From positions 186,001 to 250,000 of the forward strand of contig NZ_ASWH01000002.1 of NCBI RefSeq assembly GCF_000407545.1: 64,000 nucleotides of DNA, given 5' to 3'. Both the position numbers and the translations under genes were made by a program. Source of the stretch: Enterococcus gilvus ATCC BAA-350. GTDB taxonomy: Bacteria; Bacillota; Bacilli; Lactobacillales; Enterococcaceae. The notes under the pieces were generated by a model. That model ran no database searches. It worked only from the letters and a program-made list of their open reading frames with translations, and was not told where the DNA came from. Positions 57,362-64,000 of this stretch are shown piece by piece (the first letter of the stretch is position 1; each line of letters opens with the position of its first letter).

Positions 57362-58957
57362 CTATTTTGTTTTCATCCATTGGTCGCGGATCGTATCTGT
57401 CAATCGAATGATCCGTTTGCCGACTTCGGGGTATTGATTGGTGGCAAGGTTCGCTAAGGACACCCGTACCGCCCATTCGCTGCTTCCGAAGGCGTTGGCT
57501 TTCAGCAGCATCAATTGTTCTTTTTCGGCTAAAGAAGTCAAAACTTTGGTTACGGTCCATTTGTTTTTCAAGTAATCCGCGAAGTCATTGCCGTAACGTT
57601 TACGGGTCCAGTCTTCGTAGTTGATCTCACAGTAATAGGCCGTGTCTAGATCTTCAAGAGGTTCTTGTAAGCCAAGAGTGCTGAAGAGTAGTTTTTCTCG
57701 TTGGCGGCAAATATCCATAACTTCCGCTTTGTAGGCTTTTCCTTCATCAAGCAAGCTGTATAGACTGAACATCACCATCATGACTTGCTGTGGTGCGGAT
57801 AGTCCCGAAGCGTGGTTCAATGCGACGTCCCGACTATCGGCAACGATCCGATCAATAAAAGTGATCGTCGTTGGATCAGCGGTAAGGGAAGCATAACGTG
57901 CATTCAATCGGTCGATCTGTTCTTGCGGCAAGTTCGCGATCAATTCATCAAACAAATTGTGTTTGGCGACAGCGATGGTTCCGACACGCCAGCCGGTCGC
58001 ACCAAAATATTTTGAATACGAATAGATGCAGGCGGTGTTGTAAGGAATCTCAGAAAAGAGCGACGTGAAGACAGGAACGAATGTCCCATACACATCATCC
58101 GTCAAGATCATCAATTCTGGATTGTCTGTTGCAACGATGTCCTTCAATAGATCAATCGTTGGTTGCGCCAACGCATTTGCGGTCGGGTTGCTTGGGTTCA
58201 CGACAAAGACGGCTTTGATGTCTGAATCCCGCAGCTTGTTGATTTCTTCGTCCGGGTATTGATAGGTCATTTTGCCGTCGACCATTGTTTGTTTCGCTTG
58301 GACCTTAACGATCTCAAAGGCATATTTCGGCAATTCTGGAATTTCCAAGTAAGGCGCGAAAGTCGGCAGCATCAACGCGATTTTGTCTCCATGATTCAAC
58401 AGGAAATTATTGAATAGGGTGTCAAAGATGTAGCAGATGCCTGCGGTTCCGCCTTCGACTGCAAAAATATCGAAGGGGATCGCGCTGTCAGAAAACAATT
58501 CCTGATTCAAATAGGCTTTGATAGGTCCTTCGCAGGCGGTCAAACACCGTACAGGATTCGGATAATTATCGCCGATGATATGATCCAGCATCTCCGTCAA
58601 CCATTCTTCCTTTGGCATGCCAAGGTAGTTGTTGTCAGAGAACCAAATTTTTTTCAAGAAGTCGGCGCCTTTTCCAGGATGAGCTTCCAGAAAATCAGCG
58701 AAACGCTGGCTGCGGCCCGCATCTGTTTGGATCATTCCAGCAGTTAATTCACCCGTGCCGTACAACGTTTCTTGTGTCGCAAATTGTCCAAGTAAAAAGA
58801 ACGCTTCTCGAGGAGTAGGGGCTGTCCAGTTGGGATTCCCGCGTCCGGCATTCAGAAGATTAGTAACATGTTTATTTTCATGAATCTTTTGTTCCAAAAA
58901 GAGACTTAATTCAAAGGGGCTTAGTTCTTCTAAGGCTTGTTCAGTAAGTGTGGTCAC
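57362..58957 (-). CDS. aspD: Bifunctional aspartate aminotransferase / aspartate 4-decarboxylase
   Basis: A 531-residue PLP enzyme. The family-specific NAGRGNPNWTAPTPREAFF lies near residue 35 and the PLP lysine in YSYSKYFGATGWRVG. It converts aspartate to alanine and CO2, consuming a proton inside the cell, and can transaminate. The usual partner, the aspartate:alanine antiporter AspT, is not in the neighbouring sequence. The start is GTG at 58957 because GAAGGAG stands 8 bases before it; an ATG 12 codons earlier has none. Confidence 0.88.
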   Translation of the reverse strand: MTTLTEQALEELSPFELSLFLEQKIHENKHVTNLLNAGRGNPNWTAPTPREAFFLLGQFATQETLYGTGELTAGMIQTDAGRSQRFADFLEAHPGKGADFLKKIWFSDNNYLGMPKEEWLTEMLDHIIGDNYPNPVRCLTACEGPIKAYLNQELFSDSAIPFDIFAVEGGTAGICYIFDTLFNNFLLNHGDKIALMLPTFAPYLEIPELPKYAFEIVKVQAKQTMVDGKMTYQYPDEEINKLRDSDIKAVFVVNPSNPTANALAQPTIDLLKDIVATDNPELMILTDDVYGTFVPVFTSLFSEIPYNTACIYSYSKYFGATGWRVGTIAVAKHNLFDELIANLPQEQIDRLNARYASLTADPTTITFIDRIVADSRDVALNHASGLSAPQQVMMVMFSLYSLLDEGKAYKAEVMDICRQREKLLFSTLGLQEPLEDLDTAYYCEINYEDWTRKRYGNDFADYLKNKWTVTKVLTSLAEKEQLMLLKANAFGSSEWAVRVSLANLATNQYPEVGKRIIRLTDTIRDQWMKTK

Positions 58958-59018
58958 AAATACGACTCCTTCTACGCTATAGTTTGACTCCATAGTAACG
59001 AGAATAATTTTTAATACA

Positions 59019-59032
59019 GCGTAAATACGCTT
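59019..59032. promoter_or_regulatory. Palindrome upstream of aspD
   Basis: AGCGTAAATACGCT has 6-base arms around AA, 62 bases before the aspD start. It is a possible operator; the regulator is unknown. Confidence 0.4.
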
Positions 59033-59298
59033 AGAGTTCATGAGAAAATTTCTGTTAAAACACAAAGAAATAAAAGGTGTTTTCTTTCATAAACTGCTGA
59101 GAAGTATATGGCTGTAAGGAGGGGATCGCTTACAGAACTCTTAGAATGAGGTGTTTAAGGAATTCTTATAATAGAAGATATCAGACTTTCGACCCATGAA
59201 AATAATATAAAAATGAGGCATACTATATCCATAAGTTACCCATCCTATAAATGAATGGACTAAAACGATAGATAGTTGTAGTAAAGGAGGAATTATAA

Positions 59299-59553
59299 AT
59301 GGATCAATTGATAGCTATTGCGTTTATCGCGTTGCTGGTTTTCTTTGTGGTCAAGGTTGGATCAGTTTTATGGCGTATCGCCGGCGTTCTGTTTTTGCTA
59401 TTTATTATTTATGTGTATAAAGATCAAATGATTGCGCAAGCGCAAAATTTTGTCGCGAATCCGAATTTCGGCGGGTTATGGCAAAGCGTGTCAGGTTTCT
59501 TCGGAGACTTGTTCGATAAGGTCGCAGGCTTTGTTGGAACCGTGATCGAGTAG
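59299..59553 (+). CDS. Small membrane protein
   Basis: An 84-residue protein. Residues 1-42 are two hydrophobic helices (LIAIAFIALLVFFVVKVG; IAGVLFLLFIIYVY). The rest is amphipathic and Gly/Phe-rich (GLWQSVSGFFGDLFDKVAGF). AAAGGAGG precedes the ATG and a terminator follows, so it is a real single gene. I do not recognise a family. Confidence 0.78.
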   Translation: MDQLIAIAFIALLVFFVVKVGSVLWRIAGVLFLLFIIYVYKDQMIAQAQNFVANPNFGGLWQSVSGFFGDLFDKVAGFVGTVIE

Positions 59554-59559
59554 CAGCTA

Positions 59560-59590
59560 GAAGTTCTCCTTTTTGAGAGCTTCTTTTTTT
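59560..59590 (+). terminator. Terminator
   Basis: GAAGTTCTC pairs with GAGAGCTTC with one mismatch, followed by seven T residues. Confidence 0.85.
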
Positions 59591-59672
59591 ACATATGGTT
59601 GAGAAAATGGGTGTAATGAACGGAATCAGGACAGCAACGACCATTTTTAAAGTACGATCAGGACACAGAGAT

Positions 59673-59722
59673 AAAAAAATCGGCAACAGACAGGAGAAAT
59701 GACTGTCTGTTGCCGATTTTTA
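59673..59722 (-). terminator. Terminator of the YdcF-like gene
   Basis: AAAAATCGGCAACAGAC and GTCTGTTGCCGATTTTT pair. The minus strand continues with T residues; the hairpin overlaps the gene's stop codon. Confidence 0.88.
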
Positions 59723-60454
59723 TTGTCGTGTGTTATTCGCCAGATACTTCTCGGTCCGCCGATAACTTGCCAAGACGTCTCTTGGGATATCCACGTGGGG
59801 AATAAAACCTGTTCCTTTTGGTCCGTAGCCCCGTTCATCGTCGTTCAGCCGCCGAATCTCTCCTAGGACAAGGGATAAAAAGTATTCCTTGTCCCACCAA
59901 GTGTCCATCGCCGAATTTAAAAAGTGAGGCGCTGTATCCATCGCGATCAGTACAGGCTGCTCAAAAACGAGAGACTGAATCGCAGACAAGGGCAGTCGCC
60001 ATTCTTTTGCAAAGGTCACGAAGGTCCGCTTTTAGAGTAACGGGTCTTGAACGAGCCAAAAATTTTTCGGCGGGTCCTCTGGGAAGATCTCGTGAGAAAA
60101 ACGGGCATTTTCACCAGTGTTTGTTGATTGTCTTTCCAACAGCATCGTGAGGGGACGTTTGCAGTAAAAGGAAAAAATTTCCTGCGTGATCTCCGCCTCT
60201 GAGAGTGTGTCCCATTCCTCACGAACAAGGGCAGGGTATTGCTTTTTACAATTCGCGATCAGCGGCCCCGTGCCGTGACCGACACCACCGACGAAAAGGA
60301 CACGCTGAATCTCCGTTTCTTCTTCGCAAAAGTGGGCTGTAGAAACGATCAAATCAGGCAGGCTGTTCCCCGCGAGTATTAATGTATCCGAGTGAAAGGT
60401 TGGGTTCTTCGGACTCGTAGTAAGACAATCCACCAACACAGCTAAATCAAGCAT
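59720..60454 (-). pseudogene. YdcF/DUF218-family protein with premature stop
   Basis: One frame from the ATG at 60454 (AAGGAGG before it) encodes a DUF218-type protein: DTLILAGNSLPDL, LFVGGVGHGTG, and the conserved ERQSTNTGENARFS. It is interrupted by TAA at 60032-60034 after VQDPLL and continues in the same frame with KRTFVTFAKEWRLP to 59720. A CAA glutamine codon at that place would fit the family, so a single C-to-T change explains it. The full product would be 244 residues. YdcF proteins bind S-adenosylmethionine in E. coli; role unknown. Confidence 0.82.
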
Positions 60455-60516
60455 CGTATCCTCCTTAAACAGGTATCAAAAATTCCTTCTATATAATAGT
60501 AGCAAACTTTCAGGCA

Positions 60517-60545
60517 GAAAAAAACTGCTGGCACGAAACCAGCAG
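60517..60545 (-). terminator. Terminator of the small membrane gene
   Basis: On the minus strand CTGCTGG pairs with CCAGCAG, followed by seven T residues. Confidence 0.88.
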
Positions 60546-60552
60546 AGAAGAA

Positions 60553-60813
60553 TCAAAATAAGTACCGGATAAAAAAGAAAATACATAAGAGAAAGAGGAC
60601 GACAGATAGTGTTAACCAAGACTTTTGTTTGATCCAAAGAAATTTCCCGTAACAAAATGCAGCGGCAGCACCCGTAAAGAGACTGATCAGATCCATGTAC
60701 TCGCCATGCTCGACCACACGAGCAAGCATCAGGATGCTGAAAAGTATCAAACTAAAAATTCCTGAAGTAGCTAGTGCTAGATCAGTACTGGTTTGTTTGC
60801 GATCTTTTTCCAT
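60553..60813 (-). CDS. Small membrane protein
   Basis: An 86-residue protein. A charged start (MEKDRKQTSTD) is followed by three hydrophobic helices. The ATG at 60813 is chosen because GGAGGG stands 6 bases before it. It resembles in layout the DUF6442-type protein at 28463-28798 but shares no clear sequence with it. Function unknown. Confidence 0.75.
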   Translation of the reverse strand: MEKDRKQTSTDLALATSGIFSLILFSILMLARVVEHGEYMDLISLFTGAAAAFCYGKFLWIKQKSWLTLSVVLFLLCIFFFIRYLF

Positions 60814-61116
60814 GTGATGCCCTCCATTCAAATAGATTTGTTGGTTGAACTAATTTTTTACTTAATTACGAGTTAATTCCTTCTATAATTTAAGTTTTCA
60901 ATCTCCTTATATAAAGGGAAAACCGTTCAATATAAGTTTTGGTAGTTGTTTTCATTATAAATGAATCCGATTACAATGTCACGCTGTAAAGAACTTACTA
61001 TTTAATAAAATAGTTATTTTTTGGGATCGTTCCTCTTTTTGGTCTCTTTCACTGAATAGTAGTGTATACTAGATGGGAACATTTGAAGAAGGACGATTGA
61101 ATAGGAGTGAAGAGGT
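60814..61116. other. AT-rich intergenic region with promoter
   Basis: It separates divergent genes. A TATACT at about 61064 is a fair -10 for the phosphatase gene. No gene, RNA element or repeat is recognisable. Confidence 0.45.
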
Positions 61117-61731
61117 GTGACAGAATTTTATTTTGTCCGACATGGGAAAACAGAGATCAATGCGGAAGGGCGTTTCAATGGTGGGACAGTCGACTCCCCG
61201 CTGATTGCTTCTGGTGTAGAAGCGACGAAACGAATGGCGCAGCATTTAAAAAACGTGCGCTTTGACCGTGCGCTGTCTTCTCCGCAAATGCGGGCACAAA
61301 CGACGGCGAAGATTATTTTAGCAGAGAATGATTCCCCGGTAGAGCTGACAGTCGTAGAAGGTCTGCGGGAAATGCGGTTAGGAGATTGGGATGGTGAGAA
61401 GATCGATCGAATCACAGCGACCTATCCAGAGGATTTGAAAAATTATCGGACACGTCCAGATTTGTTTGATGCACAAAAATTCCATGGGGAAACCTATGAG
61501 CAGTTGATCGCTCGCAGTACGGCCGTCATTCACGAAACGGCGAAGGCCTATCCAGAGGAAAAATTATTGGTCGTCAGTCATGGAATCTTATTGATGGCAC
61601 TGCTAAATACGTTAAAGGGTGCGCCACTTGCTAAAATTCGGGAAAGCGGCATCGTTGATAATTCAAGCTTGACGCGTATGACGTATTCGGAGGCAGGCGT
61701 GCATTTCGATGTGTGGGGACAAACCTTCTAA
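61117..61731 (+). CDS. Histidine phosphatase (phosphoglycerate mutase family)
   Basis: A 204-residue enzyme with intact catalytic parts: FVRHGKTEIN with H9, SSPQMRAQTTA, GLREMRLGDWDGE and the second histidine in LLVVSHGILL. It removes phosphate from a small metabolite; the family is broad and the substrate cannot be read. The start is GTG with GGAGTGAAGAG before it. It is the only intact member in the window; two others are broken. Confidence 0.9.
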   Translation: MTEFYFVRHGKTEINAEGRFNGGTVDSPLIASGVEATKRMAQHLKNVRFDRALSSPQMRAQTTAKIILAENDSPVELTVVEGLREMRLGDWDGEKIDRITATYPEDLKNYRTRPDLFDAQKFHGETYEQLIARSTAVIHETAKAYPEEKLLVVSHGILLMALLNTLKGAPLAKIRESGIVDNSSLTRMTYSEAGVHFDVWGQTF

Positions 61732-62250
61732 AAAGTAAAATGAGTAATAATGAAGAAATGTCCGCCCATTTTTGATCATGTAAATAAAAAGAGATGTTTT
61801 ACGAAAGATAATAAACTTTTTTATATCCTTCAAAAAGAACGAAGGAATATTTTGAAAGTGTAATCCAGAAAAATCATGTGATGTTTATAGTTATTTTTGA
61901 AACGATATATTTCATTTGTATGACAGAAAATGCTATTTTTGTTTTCGGTAAATAGCGGTCGAATCGCTTAATTTTTGCTTATAAATGATAAATTAAGAGA
62001 AAATTAATATTCGGTGCTTCTCCTTTTCTAAGAATCAACCGCCGACAACTTATAAATAACTTTTAAAAAACTCTTTGATGTGTTCATTCAAAGTGTTTTT
62101 TTATTTTACGAGCAAAGGGTCTTTTAAGAGATAAAAGAACGTTTTTACGTTTTAAGAGAGCCTCCTTTTAAGGCTTAGAAGCCACAAAAAAAGCCCTTCG
62201 CCGAATAGCAGGAAGTGCTCTCATTTTATTCTAATGAATGAATTTGTCGG
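61732..62250. other. Intergenic region without genes; one terminator
   Basis: About 520 AT-rich bases. A terminator-like hairpin lies at 62065-62102 (CTCTTTGA/TCAAAG then seven T residues), about 330 bases after the phosphatase gene. A separate short RNA starting near 62000 is therefore conceivable. No frame with a ribosome site is present. Confidence 0.5.
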
Positions 62251-62745
62251 CTAATTTGCTATCAGATCTTTTCGTTTTGGGCGGTAGGTCATCTCGATCA
62301 TTGTTTCCTGATCCTCTAGCGGCACCGAAGCGTCTGTCAAAAAGTATTCGTAGCTTCGGAAGGTAAAGATGCCGTTCTCTTGCTTGATCGCATCGATCAG
62401 GCCTTCATAAGAGTCCGCCAAATCTTCATAATCGCCTACGTACAAGGTGCGTACGGCTTGATAGCTTGGCAGCTCGTAACTTTGAAATTTTTCTGTTGAA
62501 GGGATTTCTTTGTTAATGGGAAAGTCGATCTCGATACTCAAGAGTTCATCTCGCGGCTGCCCTTTATCGTCTAAGTTCAAATAGGAAACAAACGGCGTTC
62601 CTACAAGCTCAGCGTCGTTTTTTTGAATATATTCTAATAGTTCGACAAAAGAGGTTCCGATGAAATTTGGAATGTGCTCACGTGAGAGGTGAGTGGACAT
62701 CGAAACGATTATTTGCGCAGGTTTGGTGATCTTCTCAATTTGCAT
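62251..62745 (-). CDS. GyrI-like / AraC effector-binding domain protein
   Basis: A 164-residue protein with the stand-alone small-molecule-binding fold: THLSREHIPNFIGTSFVEL, a middle FVSYLNLDDKGQ strand, and VRTLYVGDYEDLADSYEGL. It lacks a DNA-binding domain. Such proteins bind or hydrolyse hydrophobic compounds. The ATG at 62745 follows GGGGGAG. Function inferred from fold only. Confidence 0.75.
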   Translation of the reverse strand: MQIEKITKPAQIIVSMSTHLSREHIPNFIGTSFVELLEYIQKNDAELVGTPFVSYLNLDDKGQPRDELLSIEIDFPINKEIPSTEKFQSYELPSYQAVRTLYVGDYEDLADSYEGLIDAIKQENGIFTFRSYEYFLTDASVPLEDQETMIEMTYRPKRKDLIAN

Positions 62746-62819
62746 GGTTCTCCCCCGTTTCATAAACGCCTACGCTGATTGTAACAAGGAATGAAATCGA
62801 ATACAAATGGGAACCCCTT

Positions 62820-63779
62820 CTAATCCCCCTCAAAAGCCTGTACCTGCCCGTGTTTATTCAAGTAATTGAAGAAGAGAGGGAAGAGATCGACATCTGATTT
62901 ATCTAGTCGATCCTTGGCTTCAAGCCGCTGCCAAGTATTCGCAGAAACGGCTTTTTCCATACGCTTTTTGGCTTGCTCGAAGGTAGGCTCTCGCCGATAA
63001 ACGACACGAGTCAGCAGCTCGCCTTTTGCGTACAAGTAACAATAGTAGTACCCACCCTCAGGCAAGATCCCTACGAAGGTCTTGTTTTGCATGATCTGGA
63101 TCAATTGTTTGTTGCGGCGTAAGAAGCGCTGGACGGTCAAGTAATTGTTCCACCATTGATACGAGGATTCGTAATCGTGCCGCGCACTCGCTGCCTGGAC
63201 CCGCTCATCGATTCGTGTCAATAACGCTGTGGATTGCCCTAAAAGGGTTTCCTTGATTTCTTGGATGCGCAAGTCAAATTCTGCTTCAGGACTGATCTCA
63301 CGATAATCCTTGACGATCCCTGCCACGTACTTCAAGGGACCATCGAGGCGGTAAACACTGTTGATGATCTGCTTTAATTCTTGAATTTTGCTTTCTTTGA
63401 AAAATGGACCGATCACTAAACCTTTATCGGACCATTCATTCAACACCTTCAAGTAGGGTGCTTGGTCAGTAAATTGAAAATAGCCATAGCTTTCGTAATG
63501 ATTCATCACACGATTGTATCGAGGACGTATCTGATGAATCAAATGGCATTCTAATAAGAGAGCGTCGAATTCTGTATCGGTCAATTCGACCTCCACATCG
63601 TCGATCCAGCGAACCATTTCTTGCACTTTTCTAGAATGCTGGCTGTTTTTAATAAAGTAAGAACTCACACGTTGTTTTAAATTTTTTGCCTTTCCGACGT
63701 AGATAATTTTCCCCTGCGTGTTTTTCATCTTGTAAATTCCAGGTGTTTTCGGTAGGCTTCTGATTTTTTCTTTTAGCAA
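62820..63779 (-). CDS. GIY-YIG nuclease, UvrC N-terminal-like (Cho-type)
   Basis: A 319-residue protein similar to the first part of UvrC. The nuclease motif has GIY at 14-16 and YVG at 27-29, with R37 and metal-binding E77 (LLLECHLIHQIRPRYN). Full UvrC is about 600 residues and has a second, RNase H-like nuclease and helix-hairpin-helix, both absent here. Like E. coli Cho it may make the 3' incision at DNA lesions with UvrAB. The start is TTG after GAGGTGA. Confidence 0.87.
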   Translation of the reverse strand: MLKEKIRSLPKTPGIYKMKNTQGKIIYVGKAKNLKQRVSSYFIKNSQHSRKVQEMVRWIDDVEVELTDTEFDALLLECHLIHQIRPRYNRVMNHYESYGYFQFTDQAPYLKVLNEWSDKGLVIGPFFKESKIQELKQIINSVYRLDGPLKYVAGIVKDYREISPEAEFDLRIQEIKETLLGQSTALLTRIDERVQAASARHDYESSYQWWNNYLTVQRFLRRNKQLIQIMQNKTFVGILPEGGYYYCYLYAKGELLTRVVYRREPTFEQAKKRMEKAVSANTWQRLEAKDRLDKSDVDLFPLFFNYLNKHGQVQAFEGD

Positions 63780-64000
63780 TTGATCACCTCGTTTGTTCGA
63801 ATGGACAAAAAAGATTTCTAAACGACTTTTAAAAAGGTGGTTGTGGAATCTTTTTTTTAACTATTCGGAAAATAATTGAAAAATAGGGCATTTTGGTCTA
63901 AATCCGTAAAAAATAATCTAAAATATCAAAAAATAGGAATCGTTAACAATGACCGCCCATTTCTATTGTGTTATAATTAATTACGTTAAGAAAGCAATGA
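63780..64000. other. Intergenic region with extended -10 promoter
   Basis: TGTTATAAT at 63969-63977 is an extended -10 pointing to a plus-strand gene beyond the window. Nothing else is recognisable. Confidence 0.45.

Overview
The window reads as a chromosomal segment of a low-to-moderate GC Lactobacillales bacterium, most likely an Enterococcus or a close relative. The grounds are strong GGAGG ribosome sites, several TTG/GTG starts, LPXTG anchoring, many PTS systems, a bifunctional AdhE, a YclNOPQ-type siderophore importer, two MntH proteins and PadR/DUF1700, DUF6440 and DUF6442 small proteins. I cannot name the species. I saw no rRNA, tRNA, CRISPR array, phage or transposase gene.

Sugar use (1-17.5 kb). 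Positions 1-5539 are an ABC importer operon with GH32 beta-fructosidase, ROK fructokinase and MsmK ATPase, laid out like fructo-oligosaccharide operons. Positions 5600-10157 are a maltose-type PTS unit (EIIA, EIICB, GH4 6-phospho-alpha-glucosidase with the CDMP motif, RpiR/SIS regulator), with a near-identical palindrome before each PTS gene. A remnant histidine phosphatase, a DUF2922 operon and a MITE-like inverted repeat follow. Positions 12.3-17.4 kb are a beta-glucoside operon (cre-overlapped promoter, RAT and terminator, LicT-type antiterminator, EIIBCA, GH1), ending in a frameshifted secreted histidine phosphatase.

Fermentation and iron (17.4-26.3 kb). Aldehyde dehydrogenase and AdhE are followed by a four-gene siderophore importer behind a perfect 7-1-7 Fur box.

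Small accessory units (26.4-35.4 kb). A DUF6440 peptide and an ABC-2 exporter share three copies of a TTGACAAG-N4-CTTGTCAA operator. Next come a DUF6442/XRE pair, a PaiA-like acetyltransferase, a hydrolase, a second acetyltransferase, a PadR/DUF1700/54-residue membrane protein operon with ATGA overlaps, and a NitT/TauT-like ABC unit with a fused double permease. That unit is preceded by what I read as an M-box (ykoK) magnesium riboswitch.

Envelope and manganese (35.7-51.7 kb). A two-component system with a FtsX-type ABC pair, a LysR regulator, an LCP (LytR-CpsA-Psr) gene behind a second M-box, and two MntH paralogues. Three MntR/DtxR-type palindromes (before lysR and both mntH genes) suggest a manganese regulon. 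Between the mntH genes lie YxeA, an LPXTG protein, a secreted nuclease and DUF5131/DUF4177 genes.

Right part (51.7-64 kb). ABC-F protein, two tandem very small hydrophobic peptides (39 and 35 residues), a 48-residue protein, an NTF2-like protein, a frameshifted membrane XRE regulator, a pyridoxine-type ECF/kinase pair, aspartate 4-decarboxylase, a YdcF gene with a nonsense codon, a histidine phosphatase, a GyrI-like protein and a GIY-YIG nuclease.

Most noteworthy: the two M-boxes in front of unexpected genes, the three-copy operator set at 26.5 kb, the unannotated peptide pair at 53.9-54.1 kb, and four genes broken by small lesions.
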